Positions 1-11,836 of a DNA stretch of 64,000 nt are shown one piece after another. This DNA comes from Gnetum montanum. Its lineage: Eukaryota; Streptophyta; Gnetopsida; Gnetales; Gnetaceae. Made by a program: the position numbers and the translations under genes. Within the stretch, counting starts at the first letter, position 1; every line of letters begins with the position of its first letter. The DNA is taken from the NCBI GenBank assembly GCA_015680685.1, contig MNCI01016265.1, positions 199,222 to 263,221 of the forward strand. Reading direction: 5' to 3'. The notes under the pieces were generated by a model. It was not told the origin of the DNA. It saw only the letters and a list, made by a program, of their open reading frames with translations, and made no database searches.

Positions 1-424
1 TCTTACATTTGTTTTCTCTTAATTCAAGTTCACTGTTTGAATTTATGCTTACATTGTTGCGTTATTAGTTACAGTTTTCCTTTGCATCCCCCTTTTACAC
101 GATTACGCTTCAATTACAATTACATTCCTTCTTGCATTCCTACTTCATGCAATACACTTAAACTACAAAATGAACAAAACATTTTACACTGTTCCATTGT
201 GGTTACATTCAAAAAGCCAAAAGAACAAAAAGATTTTCACTTTAAATCTACACTTATTAGTGTTCAAACAAACTCAAAATCAAAACAAAAAAATGAATAA
301 TAGAAAACTCAACCAAAAAGTTGTATAAAAGTATCAAAGTCACATTACAACATAGCATAATGTCTCCACATGATACATAGATCGCATACATAATCATTTT
401 AACAACAAAAACATCAAATCGAAA
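1..424. other. No recognisable gene
   Basis: AT-rich sequence with no ORF showing recognisable motifs. It lies just downstream of the stop codon of the minus-strand pseudogene that ends at 425, so it may hold that gene's 3' untranslated region. Confidence 0.5.
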
Positions 425-3400
425 CTAGGCATCAAATCCAAGAGAAGCTTGATCTTCACGTTCCTCTACATCATCTTGCCCCACTCCACTGGGGCCACCT
501 TCCTAGCCACCATCATCGCCGTGACTTTGTAAATAAAAAAGGAAGAAAGAAAATAATTAACAAAGAAGGATGACATTTTCTGCTAAAAAAACTAATGCAC
601 AAAATTGACAAGTTTAAGCGACTTACTGAGAAGACCCTCGTAGACCAAACTCCAGCTGATGAAGGATTTCCTCTTCAGGGACACTTGCCCAGTCGGTTCC
701 ATCAAGACCCAGATCAACATCGGCTAAGGTCTTCCCTTTGTCCACCGCAAACTAAGTGGGACGTTTAAGAGGAAACTCGTCCACAGTAACCTCCCCAAAA
801 GCAGTAGTGATAACCCTCTTGGGAGACTCCATCTCTACCACAGTGTTCTTAGCAAACGTGTCAAATGAAGATCGTAAGCCTAAACCATCTACAAACATCT
901 CCAACTGACGCTTCTCTATCGATTGTTCCTTCAATGATTTTTTATAATGATACTTATGCATCTTTTCATCTTAACCCCATTTCCGTACCTTAGACGCAAA
1001 AGATTTCCAATCCTGACATTTAAGATTCAGCAAATCAATCTGCACCTTCCGTTCGGCTAGTTCCCAAATCATAGTTACTTGGTGATTCAATAAATTCCAA
1101 TACCTAGTATAAGTAATCTCAGAGGTTCGCCAAGAATGATCACCCATCAACCTTGCCGAGGCAAACTCATAGCGCGATTTAAAATCATCTCGTTCTGCCG
1201 TTAGCTTGGTAGTCTCCTTTTCCCCCACCTGAATTTGCAACCATAATTTCTCGATGGAACACCTACAAGTCCAAAGAGACTTAGCATTCTGCACAACACA
1301 TTCTGCCACCTCATCATAGATCTATCTTGGCACTTGCTCAATCTCTAGTGGTAGTGCAGGAAGACTATCAATGCAAGTGGCCTCAAATGGATCCCACTTT
1401 AGCTTAGTCCCTATCCACGTAAGAAGAACATGCATTAGACATCGGATGGTGGAAACGGATGTGAAAACCCAAGGACCCAAAATGCTTAAGACATATATAC
1501 CTATTTCAGGGTGAGCCTGCTGGATGCGATCAACTACCTCATCAACGATACCAAGGACAAAATCCATTTTACTTAGCATTTCGATCCAAGTAAATGGTTC
1601 ATGTGTAGGAGACGAGTCAACTTCGACGGTCGTTTCCATAGGAGCCTTCATCATAGGTATTTCCAAACGGACATTAGGATTCATCCTAGCTTCAACATTT
1701 CCGCCTAGTAGCAGCAAAAACATACAATTAAAGCTCTGAATAATGGAAAAAAAAATTCAAGAGCCGAATAAACATAATAAGGAGAACATACCGGAATCTC
1801 TGTCCTCTTCCGGATTCGGGGGATCACCAAGGTCTAACCTTCCTCCGAAGAAACCATTAAGCATCTCGTCAACTGCATCCTAATCATCAATGTGACCCTT
1901 TTCTGTGGCATCTCCCTCCTGCTCTTTCGCTTCTTTGCTTAGAGGGGTAGGGACTTCCATCTAGTTGTTGCCCACTTCATCCTCCTCATTCAAATTCATT
2001 GGGACTTCCTCCTCCTTGGCAATCTGCGTCAACACCTCCTTTCTCACTTTGGGAGTTGGCTCTGATGACATTTATAAGTGCAGCATTGAATAAATGACAT
2101 TCAGGAGTAAGATAGCTTCGTATAAATGGCTGGAAAATAAAATAAAAATAATAGTAATGATAATAAAACAAATAAGTGAACCAGGCTTACGTACCCCATG
2201 CTGGCATTTTAAACCGTATGTGTTTCACCTTAGGTTCATCTACGACTGGGGCCACCTCTCTAGGGTGCTTAGGTTGTTGAACCTTCGATTTTGCCTTCCC
2301 AATTGTTTCCTTGATTACTCGGTCGACTCTTCTAGCAGTATAGGGCACATCACCTGGTTCCAACCCTATGCTATCACGCGTATGAATTGAATGGCCAGAT
2401 GATCCCTCCATTGTAATAGAAACTGATTTGTCAATTCCCTCAGGAGCATCTTGGGACTTTGTCACCTCAAATAAATGGCGAATCCACGGGCGAGACAGTT
2501 GCCCACATTCCCTTAACATGTACTTGTTGTCCACACAAACAACTACAAATTTAGCTAGCCGGTGCAAATAATCAGTGAAGAATGCAAAGGTGAAATGGGA
2601 TTGTGCCTCAATGTTTGAACGCAACCTCACTATCTCCTCATGGAAACCTGAGAGCAAAAACTATGCCCAATTATAGCGTACCCTAGTCTCTAGAATCGTG
2701 CGCATGATGTGCATAGACTCTACCCCAAGAGTCCTCACTTGACACAAGGACTTTGGAAACACTCATGCTCTGAACAGGGGGTAACACTCATTGACTTCGA
2801 TCACTTCTGATTTTCCCTGCATAGGGAATCCCTTAGCTCCTTTAAGAACGCCCAACCAGTTCTCCAATTCATGAACCACATGGATCTCCTTCTGCGCTCT
2901 ATCCAAAATCACTTTAGTCCCAACTGCTAGTACATCAAAGAAGTTTGAAAAGAACTCCTCCAACAGATGGAAGGCCACTTTGATTCCCTTGATGCAAGTA
3001 CTATAGTAAGTAACCGCTTCGTTGAAAGAATCAACGATCGCAATCATCTCGCTCACAGAGACATCAGGACTTGGGGCCACAAATAACTCCATGAGGCCAA
3101 CATCGCATAGACAATTGATGATATGTGGCAGTGCCTTCTCGCGCAGCCATCATTGTGCATCGCTGATCTCCCTAAATTTCATGGCCAAAGTGCCCTCGGT
3201 CCGCTCAGTTGTGATGGCGACTCCACCAGAGGGGACATCCGCTATATGCATAGGATAACATCGATGGAGTCAATATAACCAGCGATGTAACAGAACAAAT
3301 AAACGTTAAGCATCAAAAATACCATTACTTACCATCAGATAATGGATTAGGGTCATTAGCAGTCAAATCAGCATCACATGGGAAAACTGGCCCACTACGG

Positions 3401-4595
3401 GACCAATCCCTATGCAGCCACCCCCGAGCCTCACATTGTGCGAATGCCTTGGAGTATCGTTTTTGAAAATGAACAATGTCACCCTTAGTCTAGGCTAACA
3501 CGGCACCATGAAGAGTGGGACCCGCCATGAAAGTCTCTAAGGCAGTATAAGCCAATGCAAGTCCATCATCACCTACACATACTCCTTCCTTGTCAAATTG
3601 GGGCCTACAAATGAATGACGGTCAAGACCTAAGGTCAAAACCTGAACCACTAAGCATCAAGATAGAAACAGTAAATTAAACAACCTTGCCTCTCTACCTG
3701 GTATACTGTTCCAGGAGGATTCTGGAATAAGGTGTGTGCACGAGCGGCCAAGANATTCCAGGAGGATTCTGGAATAAGGTGTGTGCACGAGCGGCCAAGA
3801 ATAAAGTGTTGTTGATGTCGTGAGAGCCATGTGACAATAGGTCCCATACACACAATAATGGATGGGTAGATCTGGCCCTCTAGAGGGACCGTCCTCAATC
3901 GTAAGTGGTCCCTCATCGATGTCCACCATGAAAGCCACAATGCCATTTGAAGATCCTGGTAACATAGTCTCAAGCACGCTTAGCGCTAATTGTTCACTTA
4001 GATGCGACCATATTACCACGTTGAATTTGTCTAAGATAAAGGCAAGGAATTCATAGGCCCCTTCTCTGAACCATACCCCATTGTGATCAATGGTCATATC
4101 AGGAACTGGCTCGTTAGAATCAATCGGAGCAAACCACGTCAGAACTCCAACACGCTCCACCACCAGGAGGAAAGGTTTGGGATCCCTGCATGTATTCAAG
4201 AACCAGGGTTAATAAGCTACATAAAAATAAGGTTTTACACTGGGAGCCAATACTTAGAAAAATTTTTAGGTTCACGATCAGCGTGCAGACCTTGCACGTT
4301 GCACGTTGGAACGTGGGTACACAAACCCCACACACTAAGTGTTTTGACCTCATCCTTCATGCTATAGAAACCTTATGCTATGGAAACATTTACGCTACGC
4401 AATGGGAAAATCGACAAGAACAGTAGGCAAAAAATAAAATTTTTGACAGAGGATCAGAGTCTACCGACACGTTGATCTGGGCCATGAGGGGATCATGGGT
4501 TTAGGCAGGCACCGGAGCATAGCCTCGCTTTCCTTTGCGAAAGTCAAACTAGGCTCCCTCCTCCCCTGGCCTTCTACTTGCTTACCCTTACCCAT
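425..4595 (-). pseudogene. Decayed seven-exon gene, N-terminal region faintly HAD/FCP1-like
   Basis: Reading the minus strand, seven exons can be placed from splice sites and reading phase: 4595-4465 (ATG at 4595), 4185-3698, 3604-3333, 3241-2195, 2061-1792, 1735-627 and 526-425 (stop TAG). Donors read GTAGAC, GTAGAG, GTAAGT, GTACGT, GTATGT and GTAAGT; acceptors end in CAG, TAG or AAG. Phase is kept at five of six junctions; the fifth (1792/1735) is off by one base. About ten in-frame stops interrupt roughly 1,080 codons, so this is a pseudogene. Exon 2 has a hydrophobic strand ending GVLTW, then REGAYEFLAFILDKFNVVIW. This resembles the strand and RPG-helix-strand pattern of HAD/FCP1-type phosphatases, but the DxDx(T/V) nucleophile motif is absent. 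Exon 6 has a short coiled-coil-like stretch and the C-terminus is acidic. Family assignment is weak; the exon model is stronger. It lies antisense to, and just upstream of, a Tat-lineage pol. Confidence 0.6.
3709..3800. other. 45-bp duplication around a single N (assembly join)
   Basis: Bases 3709-3753 and 3756-3800 are identical and are separated by N and one base. Collapsing the repeat restores the reading frame of exon 2 of the surrounding pseudogene through to its donor. This points to an unmerged contig overlap, not a biological duplication. Confidence 0.85.
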
Positions 4596-5180
4596 CACTG
4601 CGTTCACGCTGAACCCTGAACCTTATGTTCACATCGTGTATAACCCTACACGCTGAGGGCTTCGTTCCTCCTACACGTTGCAAACCCCAGCGTTAAGACC
4701 CCGCACGCTGTGGGTTTCATTTGAATGTACATGCTGAGCCCTTTAGTCCGACTCATCGTGTCCCGACCTACACCACCCCTGCTACCTCCTTTGCACTGTT
4801 CCTGCGCCTGTACCACCTAAGCTTCGTCCCTGCACCACGCTATACTAAATTTTATGCTGAGCGTACGTTCACACTGCAATTTGAGTTCACGCTGCGATTT
4901 CACCCACATTCACGCTGTCTCAGAGTTAACTTTGATGTTTACACTTGTTCACCATTTTATGCACCGCCACGTGGCATACGCTGCTCCATGGAAATTGGCG
5001 TATGGGTATTTTGTTTCAACAAAATAAACAAAATAAACACAATGATTAGCTAAAATGCAAATACATATAAACAAAGGTAAAGATAATTATATACTCGGCT
5101 AACCATTGCTCATATAAATTCTTCTCTTACATTGCATACTAGCAGTCTCACATTAGGTAATGATTACAAACTGTACAATC
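4596..5180. repeat. Non-coding block rich in CACGCTG-type motifs
   Basis: Lies between the first exon of the minus-strand pseudogene and the plus-strand gypsy pol. The heptamer CACGCTG or close variants recur many times from about 4600 to 4920, with related motifs (GCACGTTG, CAGCGTG) at about 4280-4310 inside the first intron. No protein is recognised. The same motif recurs at 10.6-11.7 kb, so both blocks may be untranslated or LTR sequence of one element family. Confidence 0.45.
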
Positions 5181-5320
5181 AACTAGACATCGTAAACAAA
5201 CAGCACACAGCCCGGTAAGACCTTAAACTGCCATGATCAATCCGTCATGACTATAAACTAACAGGCAAGGCCTGATATGGCCCTAAACTACCATGCGTCT
5301 AGGTACAATGATAAATTACC
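5180..5320 (+). repeat. Diverged short repeats related to 8918-9262
   Basis: Several imperfect units carrying the string ACTATAAACTA or TAAACTACCA follow one another just before the pol reading frame. Related units reappear after integrase at 8918-9262. The pol reading frame runs through part of this repeat, so its first ATG (5277) is probably not a native start. Confidence 0.4.
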
Positions 5321-5599
5321 ACTGCATACCTTAGTCACTGTCAAACGTACACATGAGTTACATTGCTTGGAAAGCATAACAACCCCCCTAGCTCACTTTG
5401 CTCCCTGTTTATTGGTAGGAACAAGCGCGATGGATTGTAAGCATCTATTCACACCATTGACAATTGATGGACCATACGGAAAGATCACAAAAGAAATCAA
5501 CATAAATTCTATCGACTTAGGTCCATCAACAGATGACATATTTGTAGCCTCGATGCAACAAACATTAGACAACTATGAAGGTATGACAAAATCTCTGGA

Positions 5600-8500
5600 C
5601 ATAGAAGCTGATAGCATCATTGAAGACCCTTTAACTGAAACCCCCAAAATTATGCCTGACGGTGAAGTTAAAATATTAAAATTGAGCTCATTATTACAAC
5701 CTCAACTTGCCAAGGACATGGAACATGTGCTTCGAGAAAACATGAAAGCATTTGCTTGGTCTTACAATGACATGCCTGGACTAGATCCTTGCATTGTCCA
5801 ACACAACATTATACTCGATCCCAAGTTAAGACCAGTGAAACAGAAAGCACGCAAGGTCAAACCTGAGGTAGCATTGGCAATTCGCAATGAGATTACTAAG
5901 CTTTATCAAGCTGGTTTCATTCGGGCTGTTGACTACGCTGATTGGGTGTCTAACATGGTTATAGTCCCCAAGAAGAACGGAAGCATTCACTTATGCATAG
6001 ACTTACAGGATCTCAACATTGCAACCATAAAGGATGACTTCCCGCTACCAAGCATTGATCAACTTGTTGACTCAACTACGGGGCATGCTCTGTTGTCTTT
6101 TATGGATGGCTTTTTGAGATATAACCAGATACGGATCAACCCGGAATATCAACTCAGGATGACCTTCATGACATCATGGGGAACCTTTTGCTATACAATG
6201 ATGCCATTCGGCTTGAAGAACGTTGGTGCCACATATCAGAGAGCAATGACATTCATTTTTAGCAATTACATACTTCATTTGCTCAATGATTATGTGGATG
6301 ACATCTCAGTTAAATCAAAAATACCAAAGCAACACATACAAGACTTAGATTTGGTTTTAAAACGTTGTCTAAAATATGAACTTAGGCTCAACCCAAAGAA
6401 ATGTGTCTTTGGAGTAAAAACAGGCAAGATGCTAGGCTTCATAGTATCAAAAATAGGAATACAAGTAGATCTAGACAAGGTTAAGGCTATCACCAACTTG
6501 AAACCACTAAGAAACCTTACCGAACTCCGAGGTCTACAAGGAAGATTACAGTTCATTAGGTGCTTCATAGAAAAATTGACAGACAAGTTGAAACCTATGA
6601 ACCACCTACTACACAAGAACATCCATTTTGAATGGACTTCACAGTGCCAGGAAGCATTTGACAACATTAAAACGACAATAACTCAATTACCGACAATCTA
6701 TCCACCTCAAAACGATAAACCGTTCTACATTTATCTCGCCACATCGGACTCATCAATTGCATTCATGCTTTGCCAAAAACGACGTGACGGAACCAAAGTC
6801 CCTGTTTATTACTTAAGCCATGCATTAGTAGCCCATGAGAAGAGGTACAATGAGGTGGAGAGGTCATGTTTAGCCCTTATCTTTTCCTTGAAGAAATGGC
6901 AACATTATCTCTTCCGCAACCAAGTCAATATAATCTGCAAGGATAATGTGCTCAGAGCCATAACGGGCAACCTCTATGAATCAAGTAAGATAGCTTGCTG
7001 GAAAGCCATGATAGCTGAGTTTGACCTACACTACATAGCGCAGTCATCAGTTAAGGGTCAAGCTATAGCAACTCAAATGACTACATCACGAATGCATGAT
7101 CAAGCAATAATAGAGCCAGAGTTCCCAGATGAAAATGTAAGTGCAATAGACATAGTGCCTGATAACTACGATGCCATTTTGAATTTTGATGGAGCATCCA
7201 CCTCCCGAGGGGGAAGTGCCGCCACTATCATCACCTATCCCTCCGGGGAGATCTGACCCTTTGCTTATCGTTTCAATTTTCACTGTACCAACAACGTCAC
7301 AAAGTACAAAGGTCTCCTTAGAGGTCTCACAACAGCACTAGCTTCCGACATCACACGACTCATAGTCAGAGGTGACTCACAATTAGTTCTAAACCAAGTC
7401 ACAGACGTTTACGCATTCAAAGCACAACACTTACAACCATACTGTGATTTGACTAAGCATTTGTTGAAGCGATTCAACAACATAAATGTACAACATATTT
7501 CCAAAAATGATAACACCATTGCAGATGCACTAGCTACATTAGCCCTAAACTTAGCGCCAAACATGTTCCACACATTGCCTAGTTCTATAATCAATTGTGC
7601 TAAACCCATAACTGATACTCCCGATGAATTACTGATTACATCAGTTAGTACAACACACACAGTAAAATGGTATGATGACATAAAAGAGTATCTTCTACAC
7701 AGCGAAACACCGCGACATCTAACAAATGCATAAAAGGATGCAGTACAAAAACATTCTCGACAGTATGCATTAGTAGGTGACACGTTGTGTCGTAGATCCT
7801 ATGAAGGCATCCTGTTAAGGTGCGTTAGTAGCACGGATGGCCAGACCATTGTGGAGCAAGTACATGAAGGACTCTGCGGAGGGCACATAGCGCCCAAAGC
7901 AATGGCAACCAAAATAAGGTGTTTAGGGTACTATTGGCCACACATGGAGTACGACTGTCTCCAAGGTTAAAACGTGTGATACGTGTCAAAAGCATGGTAA
8001 TCTCATACATGTCCCACCCAATGAATTGCATACAACTCAAATCACATGGCCTTACCATAAATGGGGGTTAGACATCACTGGACCAATAACTCCCCTGTCT
8101 TCTGCGAGACATAGCTTCATCATAACCGCAACTGAATATTTCACAAAATGGGTAAAAGCTATCCCTCTCATAAAGACTGCATCGAAACAAGTATGCAGCT
8201 TTATCCTGGAAAACATTGTGATCCGCTTTGGCATCTCGATGACCATCATTATTGATAATGGACCTCAATTCAGCAATGTCGAAACAAAGACCTTTTGCGA
8301 CAGCTTAGGCATTAAACATTCATTCTCGTCCCCATATTACCCCTAGAGTAATGGGCAGGTCGAAGCTACGAACAAGATTGTCATCTCAGTGCTAAAGAAG
8401 ATGCTTACGCAGAACAAGAGAAAATGGCATGAACAGTTGGTATACGCGTTATGGGCTTATCACACTACGCATCAAAGTTCCACAGGTAAAACGCCATATA

Positions 8501-8904
8501 GCCTTGTTTATGGTTCGGAAGCTGTTTTGCCTTTGGAGTTGCAGGTACCATCCTTAAGGATCACACTCTTTGAACTCCTCGATGAGGGTCAAAATAATGA
8601 CTTGCATGTTGTTGACTTGGACTCTGTGGAAGAAGAACATACACGTGTGCTTGATCAGATTGATTAGTACCAGAAACAACAGCGACGATGCCATCAATAT
8701 GACATTCACAAGCGCCCGATCAAAGAAGGTGACCTCGTACTTAAGGCAGTTCGTGAACATGTGAACAAGTTCGCAGCAAACTGGGAAGGGCCCTACTTGG
8801 TCACCAAAGCATACGATAATGAAGAATTTAAGCTAGCTGACATGAATGGTAACGAGCTCACTCATCTGACGAACCACCTGTACCTCAAACCATTTCACAT
8901 CTGA
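5600..8904 (+). pseudogene. Ty3/gypsy Tat-lineage pol (RT, RNase H, archaeal-type RNase H, integrase), inactivated
   Basis: This polyprotein would copy element RNA to DNA and integrate it. Domains in order: reverse transcriptase from about 5727 (FAWSYNDMPG, first catalytic Asp in LSFMDGF near 6105, YVDD at 6291-6302); gypsy RNase H about 6717-6956; a second RNase H starting LNFDGAST near 7180 and ending near 7560, the hallmark of Tat/Ogre-type elements; integrase with an H-H-C-C finger (7863-7989) and the D-D-E residues at 8071, 8254 and 8362. All catalytic residues checked in RT and integrase remain. It is broken by in-frame stops at 7254 (TGA), 7731 (TAA), 8344 (TAG) and 8665 (TAG) and by a frameshift near 7965. 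The open frame can be read from 5277 to 7256, but the part before about 5600 includes repeat sequence. No gag or protease is visible upstream. Confidence 0.9.
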
Positions 8905-8917
8905 ACATCTCAGGTAT

Positions 8918-9262
8918 GCCATCGTCCTGGAATCATGACAGAAAACTGATACCATAGAACGTCCTAGAATCATGACGGTAAATTGATACCACAGATAGTC
9001 CTGGCGTTATGACGATAAACTAGCACCACAGTTCGTCCGCAATGACAATAAACTAGTGCCCGTCTGGTACGACACTAAATTGCTACAGTTTCGTTTGCCA
9101 GAGTCCGCTAAGACTATAAACTAGTTTGCCTCTCCATAGTCCGCCAAGACTATAAACTAGCAATGCACCGTCTGTTACGACGCTAAACTGGCAACGTCCA
9201 ACGGGTTATGACATAAAACTAACCCAGGACAGTCCGCTACGACTATAAACTGGCAGCTTCAT
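8918..9262 (+). repeat. Diverged tandem repeats after Tat pol, unit about 30-37 bp
   Basis: At least eight imperfect units carry a core like GTCCGCTAAGACTATAAACT, starting right after the pol stop codon. Tat/Ogre elements often carry tandem repeats between pol and the 3' LTR, so this is probably the 3' untranslated region of the element. Units degrade toward the ends. Confidence 0.6.
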
Positions 9263-11800
9263 CTCTAGCCTCCCGATCGGTAGCTGCATTCAAACTTCAT
9301 CAAAGCTGCTGCCTCACTCTTCATCAACTGATCCTAACGACATTGCTACCATTCATATGTAGTGCCTAAAATCTCATCTGGTGCCTTTGTTTCATCAGCG
9401 ACATTCATGTCTAAAGTGTTCACTAACTCATTCGCTTGTGGTTTTCTTGTCTTCTTGGAGTTGTGTTTGCAGGATGACACCCAGTGGTGCTCGTACACGG
9501 ATACACTTCATCACGGTGACAAGGTGCCACATTGTTTCTGACGGATGCAACCAGGTTAATTAATCCATTTAAAAGTACGTTCCCAGTTCCCAATACATTC
9601 TCCATTTCCCCAACAATCTCGTTCTCCTTCCTACCTAGTCACGGTTCCCAAATACACCCAGTGCACCCAAAACTTTGAGCATACGGTTTCACGCTGCGAC
9701 ACTCTCAGGCAGTTGCAACACACAACACAGCACATGAGCATGAGTATAAAATTGAAAGAATGCTCTTTCCAAAAAAATGGAAAAAGGACAAAAAAATGAA
9801 AAGTAATAGAAAAGAAAAAAAGAGAGCAAAGTGCAAAATGAATCACAAGCCCTTGGCACTTCCCATATAAGCCCCAAGCAGGAAGACAATGGTCTTGGAA
9901 AGAACCGTTCGTGTCTCACACCATCATGTTTCATCTCACTGCATGGCTTTGGCTGTCAGACAATGGGTTCCCTTAGACACTTTGCAAGGGTCCTGTTTCT
10001 CCAAAGAACACATCATCTCATCGCATGGCTTTGGTTGTGACAACAAGTTTTCTTAAACCTGATACAAGAGTCTTGTTCCTCCAAAGGACGCACACCTCAT
10101 ACCTTGGTTCCAAGTCTACCAAACATTGGCCATCGACAAGGAACAACATGACTTGTTTGCACAAAGATGAATACTCCTCTCCCACACTAGCACAATCCCT
10201 TAATCAATTCCCAATCCTTTAAACATCATCTCAAAACTTCATTTCCCAGTCCCAAGTACTTCTAAATATGGTGTGAGGACATCTGGCCAAGTGTCAAAGG
10301 ACAATGCCACTAAGTTGCTTGTGGTGTTTTATACTTCTTTGTCAATGCCTCTTGGGTTGATTCCTCCAAGTGTCAACAAAGAGGGGCCAATGAAACACCA
10401 CAAAAATTTTGGCTAACACTTGTAGACAGAAATTGGGCTAAGTCATGACCAAGCTTGAAAGCCTCAAAAAACAGCATCAAACGGAGCAACAATTGAACAA
10501 GCGAGAGTTCCTCGAGATCCATTGGAGACTACATCAACATCTAGCAATAAGAACTATAGGTTTCAAACTCAAAGCACTTAGTTTTGACTAAGTATACTTC
10601 TTGCACACAAGCCTGCATGCCCAACGTACAGCTTAGCGTGTAGCTCAGCGTGCAGCAACTTTTCGGCTCTAAAAATGAGTCAAAACATGTCAAAATTGAG
10701 CGTTTAGACCCCCTAGGACCTTCCTAAGGATCCCCAACAGCTCTCAGGCGCTTAAAATTCAACTTCAACGTGCACGCCCAGCGTGTACCATCATAGGCAG
10801 ATCAAAATAAACACTTAGAGCATGATTTTCATAAGCAATCAACTCCTAGAGGTAGGGAAACTATCAGAAATCATCTTGGAATCCCAAAAATCAAGTTGTG
10901 ACCTTGAAAAGTGGCACTTTCATGCCTATACGCTGGCTTGCACGCCCTGCATGCCCAGCTTGTATGCCCAGCGTGTACACTTTTGGAGCCTCCTAAAATC
11001 CTATCAAATCAAGGTCAAATGAGCCCAAAATCGACAGGCAGCATCCTTAGGATATCGAGCATCCAGATCCATCCTCAAAACTAGCTTCACAATTTGAAAT
11101 TTGTTCAAAAATTTTTCGTGCTTATCCGTATGCTGTCCAGCGTGTGGAGTCTATACGCCCAGTGTGTACACACCGGCATGGTTCACGCTGTACACTTGTA
11201 AAATTTCATTCTGCTGCACTCGGTCAATGCTCCAAATGTAACCCGATCCAAAATTCTAGCATCCCACAGCCAATCATCCCATCTCAGATTTGAATTTAAT
11301 GCTCAAACTTGTACAAAAACCCGGATTTTAGACCAGATCAGGGTTCAAAAATGAAGAGAATCTTGATAAAAAATTTGGGGCAACCCACGCTGAGAACATC
11401 CGCAACACCCATCCTATATGCTAGACTTGGACCCTGCACACTGAGCATACAGCCTCCATGCTGTGCCTGCAGTCTAAACCAGCATACTATCACACCTCCG
11501 GATCCACCGGGGCTCTTCATCCGCCTTGTGTCAGACTCACAACTGCATCTAGACCAGTGCATTGTAATTTTCATTATGCAATAATATTGCTGCATTTTCG
11601 GCCAAGATTTGTTATAGTTTTCGTTCGTATTTCTTTATCTCTTGTTTACATTCCTGCACGCTGATTTACATTTTTCATACCGTTTACGTACAACCTGGCA
11701 TATCGCACATTGGCATATGTTTGGGGAAATCCTTGTCTGATCCGTGTCTAGACCACCCAAGGTACTCTACCTTTGTCAGTTCCAGCTCACCCTCAAGCGA
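9263..11800. repeat. Non-coding gypsy flank with dispersed CAGCGTG/CACGCTG motifs
   Basis: No coding motif is seen. From about 10600 to 11660 the heptamer CAGCGTG and its reverse complement CACGCTG recur many times, often as GCCCAGCGTGTAC, in otherwise unrelated sequence. The block probably belongs to the untranslated or LTR portion of one of the two flanking gypsy elements. LTR borders could not be fixed. Confidence 0.4.
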
Positions 11801-11836
11801 AGGTAGGGTCTTCTATGCCTGTTTATAGATCTCTCA

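Noticed and set aside
5277-5600. Native N-terminus of the gypsy polyprotein from the ATG at 5277
   Set aside because: The first codons translate repeat sequence (TAAACTACCA units) and show no protease motif; the frame is open by chance there.
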